Below, in pieces: positions 30,764-38,154 of a stretch of 64,000 nucleotides of DNA. Numbering within the stretch: the first letter of the stretch is position 1; each line of letters starts with the position of its first letter. The notes beneath the pieces are model-generated. The model made no database searches. It was not told the DNA's origin and was given only the letters and a program-made list of their open reading frames with translations. The DNA lies in NCBI GenBank assembly GCA_020692215.1, contig JAIMKW010000002.1, forward strand, positions 581,218 to 645,217, written 5' to 3'. The stretch is from Sandarakinorhabdus sp. Lineage in GTDB: Bacteria; Pseudomonadota; Alphaproteobacteria; Sphingomonadales; Sphingomonadaceae. The translations under genes were made by a program, and so were the position numbers.

Positions 30764-31698
30764 TGGGACCCACAAGCCCAGCAGCCTTGCTTGCGCCGGT
30801 CATTTCGGTCCGCGGGCTCGTGAACCGCTTTGGCGATCAGACCGTGCACGATGGCCTTGACCTCGACGTGCTGCCGGGCGAAATCCTGGGCGTCGTCGGT
30901 GGTTCGGGCTCGGGAAAGTCCGTTCTGATGCGCTCCATCATCGGCCTGCAGGTTCCCGCCGAGGGACGAATCGAGGTCTTCGGACGCGAAGTCAGCGGGA
31001 TCGATGCGACAGAAAACAAGGAGCTCACGCGGCAATGGGGCATCTTGTTCCAGGGCGGCGCCCTGTTTTCGGGCCTCACCGTCGCTGAAAACGTGCTGGT
31101 CCCGCTGCGGGAATATTTCAATCTGTCCGAGGGCCTGATGGCCGAGATCGCATCCTACAAGATCGCGATGGTGGGGCTGCCGGCAGAAGCAGGCCCGAAA
31201 TACCCCTCGGAACTGTCTGGCGGCATGAAAAAACGTGCGGCACTTGCCCGATCGCTTGCGCTCGATCCCAAGCTCCTGTTCCTTGATGAGCCCACCGCCG
31301 GCCTCGATCCGATCGCTGCCGACGGCTTCGATACCCTGATCCGCACACTTGCCGAAACCATGCAACTCACCGTGTTCCTGATCACGCACGACCTCGACAC
31401 ATTGCACGCCATCTGCGACCGGGTGGCGGTGATAGCCGACAAGAAGATCATCGCCGTCGATACGGTCTCGGCTCTGGCAAAACTGGACCACCCCTGGATG
31501 CAGGAATATTTCAACGGGCCCCGCGGCCGCGCAGCGGCCGCAACTGCCAAGCAAGACGGGGGCCGCGCAGCGGCCGCAACTGCCAAGCAAGACGGGGGCC
31601 GCGCAGCGGCCGCAACTGCCAAGCAAGATGGGGACCGCGCAGCAGCCGCACCTCCAGGGCTTGCCAAGACGCATGAAACAGGGCCGGAGAGCAGCTGA
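30763..31698 (+). CDS. mlaF: MlaF-type ATPase with repeat-coded C-terminal tail
   Basis: This is the ATP-binding subunit of the MCE transporter. Walker A GGSGSGKSV lies near residue 50, the signature LSGGMKKRAALARSLAL near 160, and Walker B LLFLDEPTAGLDP near 176, followed by the H-loop ITHDLDTLH. The usual domain ends around residue 254. After it comes a roughly 55-residue tail made of three perfect copies and one decayed half copy of a 12-residue unit (GRAAAATAKQDG), encoded by 36-bp tandem repeats. The tail is rich in Ala and Lys and is likely disordered or helical. The stop overlaps the next start (TGATG). Confidence 0.93.
   Translation: MGPTSPAALLAPVISVRGLVNRFGDQTVHDGLDLDVLPGEILGVVGGSGSGKSVLMRSIIGLQVPAEGRIEVFGREVSGIDATENKELTRQWGILFQGGALFSGLTVAENVLVPLREYFNLSEGLMAEIASYKIAMVGLPAEAGPKYPSELSGGMKKRAALARSLALDPKLLFLDEPTAGLDPIAADGFDTLIRTLAETMQLTVFLITHDLDTLHAICDRVAVIADKKIIAVDTVSALAKLDHPWMQEYFNGPRGRAAAATAKQDGGRAAAATAKQDGGRAAAATAKQDGDRAAAAPPGLAKTHETGPESS
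31525..31650. repeat. 36-bp tandem repeat, three perfect-to-near-perfect copies plus a half copy
   Basis: Units span 31525-31560, 31561-31596 and 31597-31632; the third differs by one base (GATGGG for GACGGG). A decayed half unit follows at 31633-31650. Each unit begins with the hairpin GGCCGC-GCA-GCGGCC, which includes a NotI-type GCGGCCGC. The unit length is a multiple of three, so the mlaF reading frame is kept at any copy number. Confidence 0.95.
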
Positions 31699-32651
31699 TG
31701 GAAAATCGCCAGTCCCATATGCTCGTCGGCGGGGTCACCTTCCTTCTGATCCTGGCGCTGTTCGGCTTCATCCTGTGGCTTGCGCGCTTCTCACGGGAAG
31801 ACCGCGATGAATTCGATATCTTCTTCAAACAGTCGGTCAGCGGGCTGACCGTCGGCTCCGCCGTCAGCTTTTCGGGTGTCCCCGTCGGCCAGGTGCGCAA
31901 GATCGCCCTGATGCCCGAAAGCCCGGAATTCATCCGGGTCAGAATCGAAGTGCAGCCCGAAGTTCCTGTGGTGGAAGGAACAACCGCAACCCTGCAGGGC
32001 GTCGGCTTCACCGGTGTTACCGAAATCCAGCTGACAGGCAGCATCCGCGGGCAACAGCCCATCACCGAGCCGGGGCCCTATGGCGTTCCGGTCATTCCGG
32101 CATCGTCTTCCGGCTTCGGGCAGCTGCTGGAATCCGCGCCGCAGGTGCTCGAGCGGGTTTCCATCCTGCTCGCCCGGCTGAACGAGGTGTTCGACGACAA
32201 GAACCGGAAATCGCTGGCGGGTGTTCTCACCAACCTCGACAAGACTACGGGTATCATCGCCGACGAAAGCGAACAGCTCCGATCCGCGCTCAGGGAAGCG
32301 CAGTCGACGATGAAGGCCGCCACCCGGGCCGCAGACAGCCTGGCCAAGGCCGGGGCAACGGCCGATTCACTGATGACCGAAGATGGAAAGCCACTGATCC
32401 AGGATCTTCGGCGCGCTGTTGTATCAGCCGAATCCACGCTGAAACGGCTCGATTCCATGGCGGCAACCGCAGAGCCCGGAATCAACACGCTTTCCACCCA
32501 GACAGTCCCGCAGGTGAACCAATTGATATCGGATCTGCGGGACGTGACCCAGCAGATGGGGGCGATCGCCGCCAAGCTTGATGAAGACCCGCTGGGCGCT
32601 GTCACTGGCGGCCGCACACTGCCAGATTACCAGCCGGAGAAACAGAAATGA
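31698..32651 (+). CDS. mlaD: MlaD/MCE-domain substrate-binding protein
   Basis: The 317-residue protein has one N-terminal membrane anchor (LVGGVTFLLILALFGFILWL, about residues 9-28), a single MCE domain at about residues 38-118 (VSGLTVGSAVSFSGVPVGQV and GFTGVTEIQLTG), and a long helical C-terminal region with heptad-like Ala/Leu/Ser pattern. MCE hexamers in the periplasm form the lipid passage. The start overlaps the ATPase stop and the stop overlaps the lipoprotein start (ATGA), so the whole operon is translationally coupled. Confidence 0.95.
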   Translation: MENRQSHMLVGGVTFLLILALFGFILWLARFSREDRDEFDIFFKQSVSGLTVGSAVSFSGVPVGQVRKIALMPESPEFIRVRIEVQPEVPVVEGTTATLQGVGFTGVTEIQLTGSIRGQQPITEPGPYGVPVIPASSSGFGQLLESAPQVLERVSILLARLNEVFDDKNRKSLAGVLTNLDKTTGIIADESEQLRSALREAQSTMKAATRAADSLAKAGATADSLMTEDGKPLIQDLRRAVVSAESTLKRLDSMAATAEPGINTLSTQTVPQVNQLISDLRDVTQQMGAIAAKLDEDPLGAVTGGRTLPDYQPEKQK

Positions 32652-33244
32652 CCCGTGCCGCTCTTGTCGCCTTGTTGTTCGTCGGCGGCTGCGGCCCGCT
32701 GGTGCAGGTCGGCGGCAACGCAACGCCGCCAGATGCGCTCTACACCGTTTCGGCAACCACACCCGCCGCGGTTCCTGCGGGTCAGGTCCCTGTCGATATG
32801 GTGAAAGCCGTCACGGTGGACATTCCAGCGGTTCCCGGCGCTCTGCAAAGCCTGCGCATCCCGGTGGTCGTGTCCGACACATCCATCCAGTATGTGCCTG
32901 CCGCCCAATGGTCGGAACAGCCAAACCGGCTGTTTCAGCGCCTGCTGGCAGACACGCTTACCCACGGCGGGGTTGCGGTTATCGACCAGCGCAGCAGCGG
33001 CACGATCGGCGGGCGGCGGCTGACAGGCCAGCTGATGGCCTTCGGTGTCGACGTGCGCGAAGGCCAGATCGTGCGCGTTCGCTATGATGCAACGCTGGCC
33101 GGGCCCGAAGGCGTGCGCCAGCGCCGCTTCGAACGCGAAGCCCCCGTCGCCCGGATCGACGGCGCCAGCGTGTCGGCAGCCCTCAACAGCGCGGCAAACG
33201 CTGTTGCAGCAGACGTTGCCAGCTGGATCGGCAAGCAAGGCTGA
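32648..33244 (+). CDS. ABC-type transport auxiliary lipoprotein (PqiC/LptE-like)
   Basis: This is a 198-residue outer-membrane lipoprotein: hydrophobic signal followed by a lipobox with the Cys of VGGCGP at about residue 15. The body fits the ABC-type transport auxiliary component family (PqiC), with YVPAAQWSEQPNRLFQRLL and a repeated small-residue C-terminal helix. Such proteins take the place of MlaC/MlaA in many alphaproteobacterial MCE operons. It is the last gene of the four-gene operon; a small GACC/GGTC hairpin lies downstream near 33272. Confidence 0.9.
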   Translation: MTRAALVALLFVGGCGPLVQVGGNATPPDALYTVSATTPAAVPAGQVPVDMVKAVTVDIPAVPGALQSLRIPVVVSDTSIQYVPAAQWSEQPNRLFQRLLADTLTHGGVAVIDQRSSGTIGGRRLTGQLMAFGVDVREGQIVRVRYDATLAGPEGVRQRRFEREAPVARIDGASVSAALNSAANAVAADVASWIGKQG

Positions 33245-33337
33245 TATCGACGAGGCCGACAGCACATATTGACCGACCCCGGTCATAGGGCTATCCGCGC
33301 CCCTCGCTTTGCCCCCGCACCGCCGGGGATGGGCGCT

Positions 33338-33414
33338 GGCGGGGTAGCTCAGCTGGTTAGAGCACAGGATTCATAACCCTGAGGCCGCGGGTTCAAGTCC
33401 CGCCCCCGCCACCA
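33338..33414 (+). tRNA. tRNA with CAT anticodon, most likely elongator tRNA-Met
   Basis: The 77-nt gene folds as a full cloverleaf. The acceptor arms are GGCGGGG and CCCCGCC, followed by encoded ACCA. The D-arm is GCTC/GAGC, the T-arm GCGGG-TTCAAGT-CCCGC, and the anticodon CAT is at 33372-33374. It starts with a paired G1-C72, so it is not the initiator. The anticodon-stem pair 31-39 is A·C, a mismatch. A tRNA-Ile2 read through lysidine cannot be wholly excluded, but the acceptor sequence fits methionine elongators better. Confidence 0.95.
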
Positions 33415-33500
33415 CTTCTCGTTGCCGTCTGCATGGCTCTTTTCGCCGGTTGCCTTTGTCAGGCATGGCGCTATCCACCCCCACAGGAGGAGTGTGGACC

Positions 33501-34502
33501 ATGCGCAACATCTGGATGGCAGCCCTTGCAGGCCTGATCATGGCAGCGGCAGCCCAGCAGTCGGCAGCAGCCCCGGCCGAAGGCTGGGCCATCGCGCTGC
33601 ATGGCGGTGCCGGGGTCATCAAGCGCGGCAGCCTCACGCCCGAAAGGGAGGCCTCCATTCGGCAGACACTCGAGACCGCACTGAAAGCCGGCGAAACTGT
33701 TCTGGCAGGCGGCGGCACCGCAGTCGCCGCCGTCCAGGCGACCGTGCGCATCATGGAGGAAAGCCCACATTTCAATGCCGGCCATGGTGCCGTCTTCACC
33801 TCGGCCGGCACCATAGAGCTGGATGCGGCCATCATGGATGGGCAAACGCTTGCCAGCGGCGCCGTCACCGGTGTCACCACCACCCGCAGCCCGATTGCGC
33901 TGGCCCACATACTCATGCTGAAAGGGCCGCATGTGCTGCTTTCGGGGGCCTCTGCCGATGGATTTGCCAGGGCCAACGGGCTGGAACAGGTGCCCAACAG
34001 CTTCTTCATGACAGACCACAGGCGAAAGCAGCTGGACGATCTGAAGATGCGCGGCCAGGGCGCCAGCCTCGATCCTGAAGTGCGCTTCGGCACTGTCGGT
34101 GCCGTCGCACGCGACAGCGCGGGCAACCTCGCCGCAGCCACCTCCACCGGCGGGCTGACAGGGAAAGCGCCCGGCCGCATCGGCGACACGCCCATCATAG
34201 GTGCTGGCACCATTGCCGACAACCGCGCCTGCGCTGTTTCCGGAACAGGATCGGGCGAAATCTTCATGCGCACCCGAACCGCAGGCCAGATCTGCGATCG
34301 TGTGCGCTTTGGCGGTGTCGCTTTGCAGGCCGCTGCCGATGCCGCCATTGCTGAACTCGGCGCGCTCGATGGGTCGGGCGGCGTGATCGTGCTGGGGCCG
34401 AAAGGCGACGGCCTCTTTTCCATGAACAGCGCCGGCATGTACCGCGCCCGGGCCAGCGCCACGGGTGCCCGCAGCATTGCAATCTACGCCGACGAGCAAT
34501 GA
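33501..34502 (+). CDS. Secreted isoaspartyl peptidase/L-asparaginase (Ntn-hydrolase)
   Basis: This 333-residue plant-type asparaginase precursor has a signal peptide (WMAALAGLIMAAAAQQSAAA). It carries LHGGAGVI at the mature start, FNAGHGAVFTSAGTIELDA, and the autocleavage site FGTVGAVA, whose Thr becomes the N-terminal nucleophile of the beta chain; GDTPIIGAGT and SGTGSGE follow. Such enzymes remove beta-aspartyl residues from damaged peptides and hydrolyse asparagine. The ATG at 33501 has CAGGAGGAG upstream. The stop overlaps the next start as ATGA. Confidence 0.93.
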   Translation: MRNIWMAALAGLIMAAAAQQSAAAPAEGWAIALHGGAGVIKRGSLTPEREASIRQTLETALKAGETVLAGGGTAVAAVQATVRIMEESPHFNAGHGAVFTSAGTIELDAAIMDGQTLASGAVTGVTTTRSPIALAHILMLKGPHVLLSGASADGFARANGLEQVPNSFFMTDHRRKQLDDLKMRGQGASLDPEVRFGTVGAVARDSAGNLAAATSTGGLTGKAPGRIGDTPIIGAGTIADNRACAVSGTGSGEIFMRTRTAGQICDRVRFGGVALQAAADAAIAELGALDGSGGVIVLGPKGDGLFSMNSAGMYRARASATGARSIAIYADEQ

Positions 34503-35713
34503 GCGCGCTGTTCGATATCCTGATCATCGGCACCGGCCAGGCGGGCGCGCAGGCTGCCATCTCGCTTCGGCAGGAAGGCTTCGCCGGTAGCATCACCATG
34601 GTGGGTGAGGAATCCGATCTCCCCTATGAGCGCCCGCCGCTCAGCAAGGACTATCTCGCCGGCGAGCGCACGGCAGACAGGCTGCTGCTCCGCCCGCCAG
34701 CCTTCTGGGCAGAGCGCGATGTGGAAATCCTCTGCGAAACCCGAATCAGCCATGTCGATCGCGGGGTGGCCACCGCTGAAGACGGCCGGCTGTTTCACTA
34801 TGGCAAGCTCATCTGGGCAGCGGGCGGCCATGCCCGGCGCCTGTACTGCCCCGGCGCAGAGCTTGGCGGGCTCCACACCATCCGCACCCGCCAGGATGAC
34901 GACAACCTCCGGGCAGACCTGCTGACGGCAACGCGCATTGCCATCATCGGCGGCGGCTATGTCGGGCTGGAGGCGGCCGCCGTGCTGTCCAGGGCCGGGA
35001 AATCCGTCACCGTCATCGAAGCCCAGCCACGGCTGCTCGCCCGGGTGACAGCCCCGCCCGTGAGCGATTTCTATCTGCAGCAGCATCAGGCACAGGGCGT
35101 CGACGTGTTGCTGAATGCCCAGGTCGCAGCGCTTGAAGGCGAAGGGCGCGTATCTGCCGTGCTGCTGGCAGATGGCCGCCGCATCCCCTGCGACATCGCG
35201 GTCGTTGGCATCGGGCTGGAAGCATCGGTCGCACCGCTCGGCCTTCAAGGCACCGCAGTCGAAGTGGACAGCCACTGCCGCACCAGCCTGCCCGATGTCT
35301 ATGCCATCGGGGATTGTGCAAACCATGCCAACCGATACGCAGGCGGCGCCCGCGTCCGCCTGGAATCCGTGCAGAATGCCGTGGATATGGCGAAGGCGGC
35401 GGCAGCCCATATCGTCCACGGGGACAGCGCGAAGCCCTATGATGCCTGCCCGTGGTTCTGGTCCGACCAATATGATCTGAAGCTGCAGACAGTGGGCCTT
35501 TCGCTCGGCCATGATGCGACGGTTGTGCGCGGAGATCCGGCGTCGCGGAGCTGGTCCCTCGTCTATTTGCGGGCTGGCGCAGTGATCGCGCTCGACTGCA
35601 TCAACGCTGCAAGAGACTATGTTCAGGGAAAAGCGCTGGTCGAGCGGAGCGCGCGCATTGCACCCGAGCTGCTCGCCGATGCCGCAACGCCCATCAAATC
35701 ACTGGAAGGATGA
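34499..35713 (+). CDS. FAD-dependent ferredoxin/rubredoxin-type reductase
   Basis: This 404-residue two-dinucleotide-domain flavoprotein has the N-terminal FAD motif IIGTGQAGAQAA, YERPPLSKDYL typical of the BphA4/CamA class of NAD(P)H:ferredoxin or rubredoxin reductases, the NAD motif AIIGGGYVGLEAA, the FAD-contact DVYAIGDCAN, and a C-terminal reductase domain (about 325-400). It would pass electrons to a small iron protein, and no ferredoxin gene is in the operon. It is coupled by ATGA overlaps to both neighbours. Confidence 0.92.
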   Translation: MSALFDILIIGTGQAGAQAAISLRQEGFAGSITMVGEESDLPYERPPLSKDYLAGERTADRLLLRPPAFWAERDVEILCETRISHVDRGVATAEDGRLFHYGKLIWAAGGHARRLYCPGAELGGLHTIRTRQDDDNLRADLLTATRIAIIGGGYVGLEAAAVLSRAGKSVTVIEAQPRLLARVTAPPVSDFYLQQHQAQGVDVLLNAQVAALEGEGRVSAVLLADGRRIPCDIAVVGIGLEASVAPLGLQGTAVEVDSHCRTSLPDVYAIGDCANHANRYAGGARVRLESVQNAVDMAKAAAAHIVHGDSAKPYDACPWFWSDQYDLKLQTVGLSLGHDATVVRGDPASRSWSLVYLRAGAVIALDCINAARDYVQGKALVERSARIAPELLADAATPIKSLEG

Positions 35714-36684
35714 ACAGCATGCACCCGATCACCGCGAAGCTGAAGGCCCGTATGAAGCTGCCGGTTATCGGCTCGCCGCTGTTCATCATTTCCAATCCCG
35801 AACTTGTCATCGCCCAGTGCAAGGCGGGCATCATCGGCTCCTTCCCCAGCCTCAACGCGCGGCCATTGCCGCAGTTCGAAGAATGGCTGCAGCGCCTGTC
35901 GACCGAACTCGGCCCCGATGATGCGCCCTATGCCGTCAACCTCATCGTCCACAAATCGACGGACCGGCTGATGGACGATCTGGCGCTGTGCGTGAAATAC
36001 AAGGTGCCGGTGATCATCACTTCGCTCGGCGCGCGCGAAGATGTGAACGAGGCGATCCACAGCTATGGCGGCATTGTTCTGCACGATATCATCAACAACC
36101 GCTTTGCGAAGAAGGCTATCGAAAAGGGCGCAGACGGGCTGATCGCAGTGGCCGCCGGGGCCGGTGGCCATGCCGGCACATTGTCGCCCTTCGCCCTCAT
36201 CCAGGAAATTCGCGAATGGTTTGATGGGCCGCTCGCATTGTCGGGGTCGATGGCAACCGGCGATGCCGTGCTGGCAGCCGAAGCAATGGGTGCGGACTTC
36301 GGCTATATCGGATCGGCTTTCATCGCCACAAAGGAAGCGCGGGCAGACCAGGGCTACAAGGACATGATCGTGGAATCCGGCGCGTCCGACATCGTCTATT
36401 CCGATCTCTTCACCGGAGTTTCCGGCAACTATCTGAAGCCGTCCATCGTGAAGGCCGGGCTCGATCCCGACAATCTTCCCAAGGGTGATTATTCCACCAT
36501 GAACTTCGGTTCGGGCGGCAACACCGATGCCAAGGCCTGGAAGGATATCTGGGGCTGCGGCCAGGGCATCGGGGCGGTAAAGGCCGTGCTTCCAGCAGCC
36601 GAACTGGTTGCCCGGCTCAAGCGTGAGTATGCCGCCGCCCGCGCCAGACTTGCCAGCAGTTCACAGGCTCTGGCCGCCGAATAG
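35710..36684 (+). CDS. Nitronate monooxygenase family flavoprotein
   Basis: This 324-residue FMN-dependent TIM-barrel protein of the NMO/2-nitropropane dioxygenase family has KLPVIGSPLFIISNPELV at the N-terminus, the FMN-phosphate-binding VAAGAGGHAGT near residue 150, and SGSMATGDAVLAAEAMGADFGYIGS. Nitronate monooxygenases oxidise toxic alkyl nitronates such as propionate-3-nitronate; some family members are enoyl reductases instead, so the substrate is open. Its start overlaps the reductase stop (ATGA). Last gene of its operon. Confidence 0.9.
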   Translation: MNSMHPITAKLKARMKLPVIGSPLFIISNPELVIAQCKAGIIGSFPSLNARPLPQFEEWLQRLSTELGPDDAPYAVNLIVHKSTDRLMDDLALCVKYKVPVIITSLGAREDVNEAIHSYGGIVLHDIINNRFAKKAIEKGADGLIAVAAGAGGHAGTLSPFALIQEIREWFDGPLALSGSMATGDAVLAAEAMGADFGYIGSAFIATKEARADQGYKDMIVESGASDIVYSDLFTGVSGNYLKPSIVKAGLDPDNLPKGDYSTMNFGSGGNTDAKAWKDIWGCGQGIGAVKAVLPAAELVARLKREYAAARARLASSSQALAAE

Positions 36685-36745
36685 GGGATCAGACCGAAGC
36701 GGTGGCGGCGCGGCGCGGCAACCTGCGCCATCTTCAACGCTCAGC

Positions 36746-37102
36746 CTAAAGCAACAGCACCGCAACCCGCCGCTCCTCGGCTGCGAGCACATTGAACGTG
36801 CGCGCCGCCGCAGGGCTGTCCATGGCCTCGATCCGCAGTCCGCGGGCGCGGGCGGAGGCCACAAATTGCGCGGTCGGCCTGCGCATGGCAGCGCCCGTGC
36901 CCAGCAACAGCAGGTCCACGTCAGCAAGCGGCGGCAGGGTTTCGGCATCGAGCGTTTCGAGCACCAGCGGCCCAAGGCTGCAGGCAAGGGTGGCAGTCAC
37001 CAGCAGGGCGGGTGCATAGCCGAGGCCCGATACCACCCAACACCCCTCGGCCGTGCGGCCTTCGATGCGCGTTGGCTCGGCGGTCAGTCGTGGAGCGTTC
37101 AT
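36746..37102 (-). CDS. Mth938-like domain protein (DUF498/NDUFAF3 family)
   Basis: This 118-residue protein has the family features GYAPALLVTA and DLLLLGTGAAMRRP, followed by small-residue turns. The eukaryotic relative NDUFAF3 is a complex I assembly factor; the bacterial role is not established. It sits 34 bp after secF on the same strand, an arrangement seen often in alphaproteobacteria, so co-expression with the Sec accessory complex is likely. Confidence 0.88.
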   Translation of the reverse strand: MNAPRLTAEPTRIEGRTAEGCWVVSGLGYAPALLVTATLACSLGPLVLETLDAETLPPLADVDLLLLGTGAAMRRPTAQFVASARARGLRIEAMDSPAAARTFNVLAAEERRVAVLLL

Positions 37103-37136
37103 TGCCGGGCCCCGCCCCGCGTCCCCGGCATCGGGA

Positions 37137-38111
37137 TCAAACCTGGCCCTGCGCCTCGTTCTTCGTCCGCACCTTTGCGTCCGGGCCGGTTGCGTCAGCC
37201 GGGAGGAAGCTGTGCGGGCCCACGCCCATCCACATCAGGATTGGGGCACCAATGAAGATTGAGGAATAGGTGCCGATGAAGATGCCTAGCAGCATCGCGA
37301 CAGAGAAGCCGAACAAGACAGACCCGCCCAGCAACACAAGCGTTCCAAGGGCCAGCACCATGGAAATCGATGTCACAATCGTTCGCGAAAGCGTTTCGTT
37401 GATCGACAGATCGAGCACCTCCTCGATCTCCATCTTGCGGTATTTGCGCAGATTTTCGCGGATGCGATCGTACACGACAACCGTATCGTTCAGTGAATAG
37501 CCCACGATGGTCAAAACGGCTGCCACGATATTCAGGTCGAACTCCAGTTGCGTCAGCGCGAAAAATCCCAGCGTAAGGGCGACATCGTGGACAAGGGCAA
37601 ACAGCGCGCCGACGCCGAATTGCCATTCGAACCGGAACCAGATGTAGATGGAGATGCCGATCATTGCGAAGAAGATGGCAAACGCGCCATCGCGGATCAG
37701 CTCTGCGGAAACCTTGCCCGATACGGTTTCGACCCGGCGGAATTGCGCATCCGCATTTTCCGCCTTGATCGTGGCCTGAACCTGCTGAACCACCTTCTGC
37801 ACGGCGGCATCATCGCCCTCGGGCAATGGCAGGCGGATGGAAACGGTGTTCGGATCCCCGAACGTCTGCAGGGATCCTTCGCCCGCGCCCGCCGAGCTGA
37901 CCGTTCGGCGCAGATCATCCAGCCTGGCCGGCTGCTCGAAACGCACTTCCATCATCAGGCCGCCGGCGAAATCGACGCCGAAGTTCAGCCCCCGGATTGC
38001 AACAAGCGCAATGGAGGCAAGGATCATGACGATGGAAATCCAGATCGCCACGTTGCGCCACTTCAGGAACTTGAAGTTGGTGTTGTCGGGAACAAGCTTC
38101 AGGAGCTTCAT
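37137..38111 (-). CDS. secF: Protein translocase subunit SecF
   Basis: The 324-residue RND-type membrane protein has six helices: one near residues 24-46 and five after about 150. Between them is the periplasmic P1-like domain. Family stretches include RGLNFGVDFAGGLMMEVRF and YSLNDTVVVYDRIRENLRK. With SecD and YajC it uses the proton motive force to finish preprotein export on the periplasmic side. It follows secD by 43 bp. Confidence 0.98.
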   Translation of the reverse strand: MKLLKLVPDNTNFKFLKWRNVAIWISIVMILASIALVAIRGLNFGVDFAGGLMMEVRFEQPARLDDLRRTVSSAGAGEGSLQTFGDPNTVSIRLPLPEGDDAAVQKVVQQVQATIKAENADAQFRRVETVSGKVSAELIRDGAFAIFFAMIGISIYIWFRFEWQFGVGALFALVHDVALTLGFFALTQLEFDLNIVAAVLTIVGYSLNDTVVVYDRIRENLRKYRKMEIEEVLDLSINETLSRTIVTSISMVLALGTLVLLGGSVLFGFSVAMLLGIFIGTYSSIFIGAPILMWMGVGPHSFLPADATGPDAKVRTKNEAQGQV

Positions 38112-38154
38112 GGGAGCATCCTATCGGGCAGGGCCAAGGCGTTGACAGGCCGGG

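Noticed and set aside
31525..31650. CRISPR array
   Set aside because: The 36-bp units are directly adjacent with no spacers, keep the mlaF frame, and there are no cas genes.
33338..33414. Initiator tRNA-fMet
   Set aside because: The acceptor starts with a normal G1-C72 pair; initiators have an unpaired first position.
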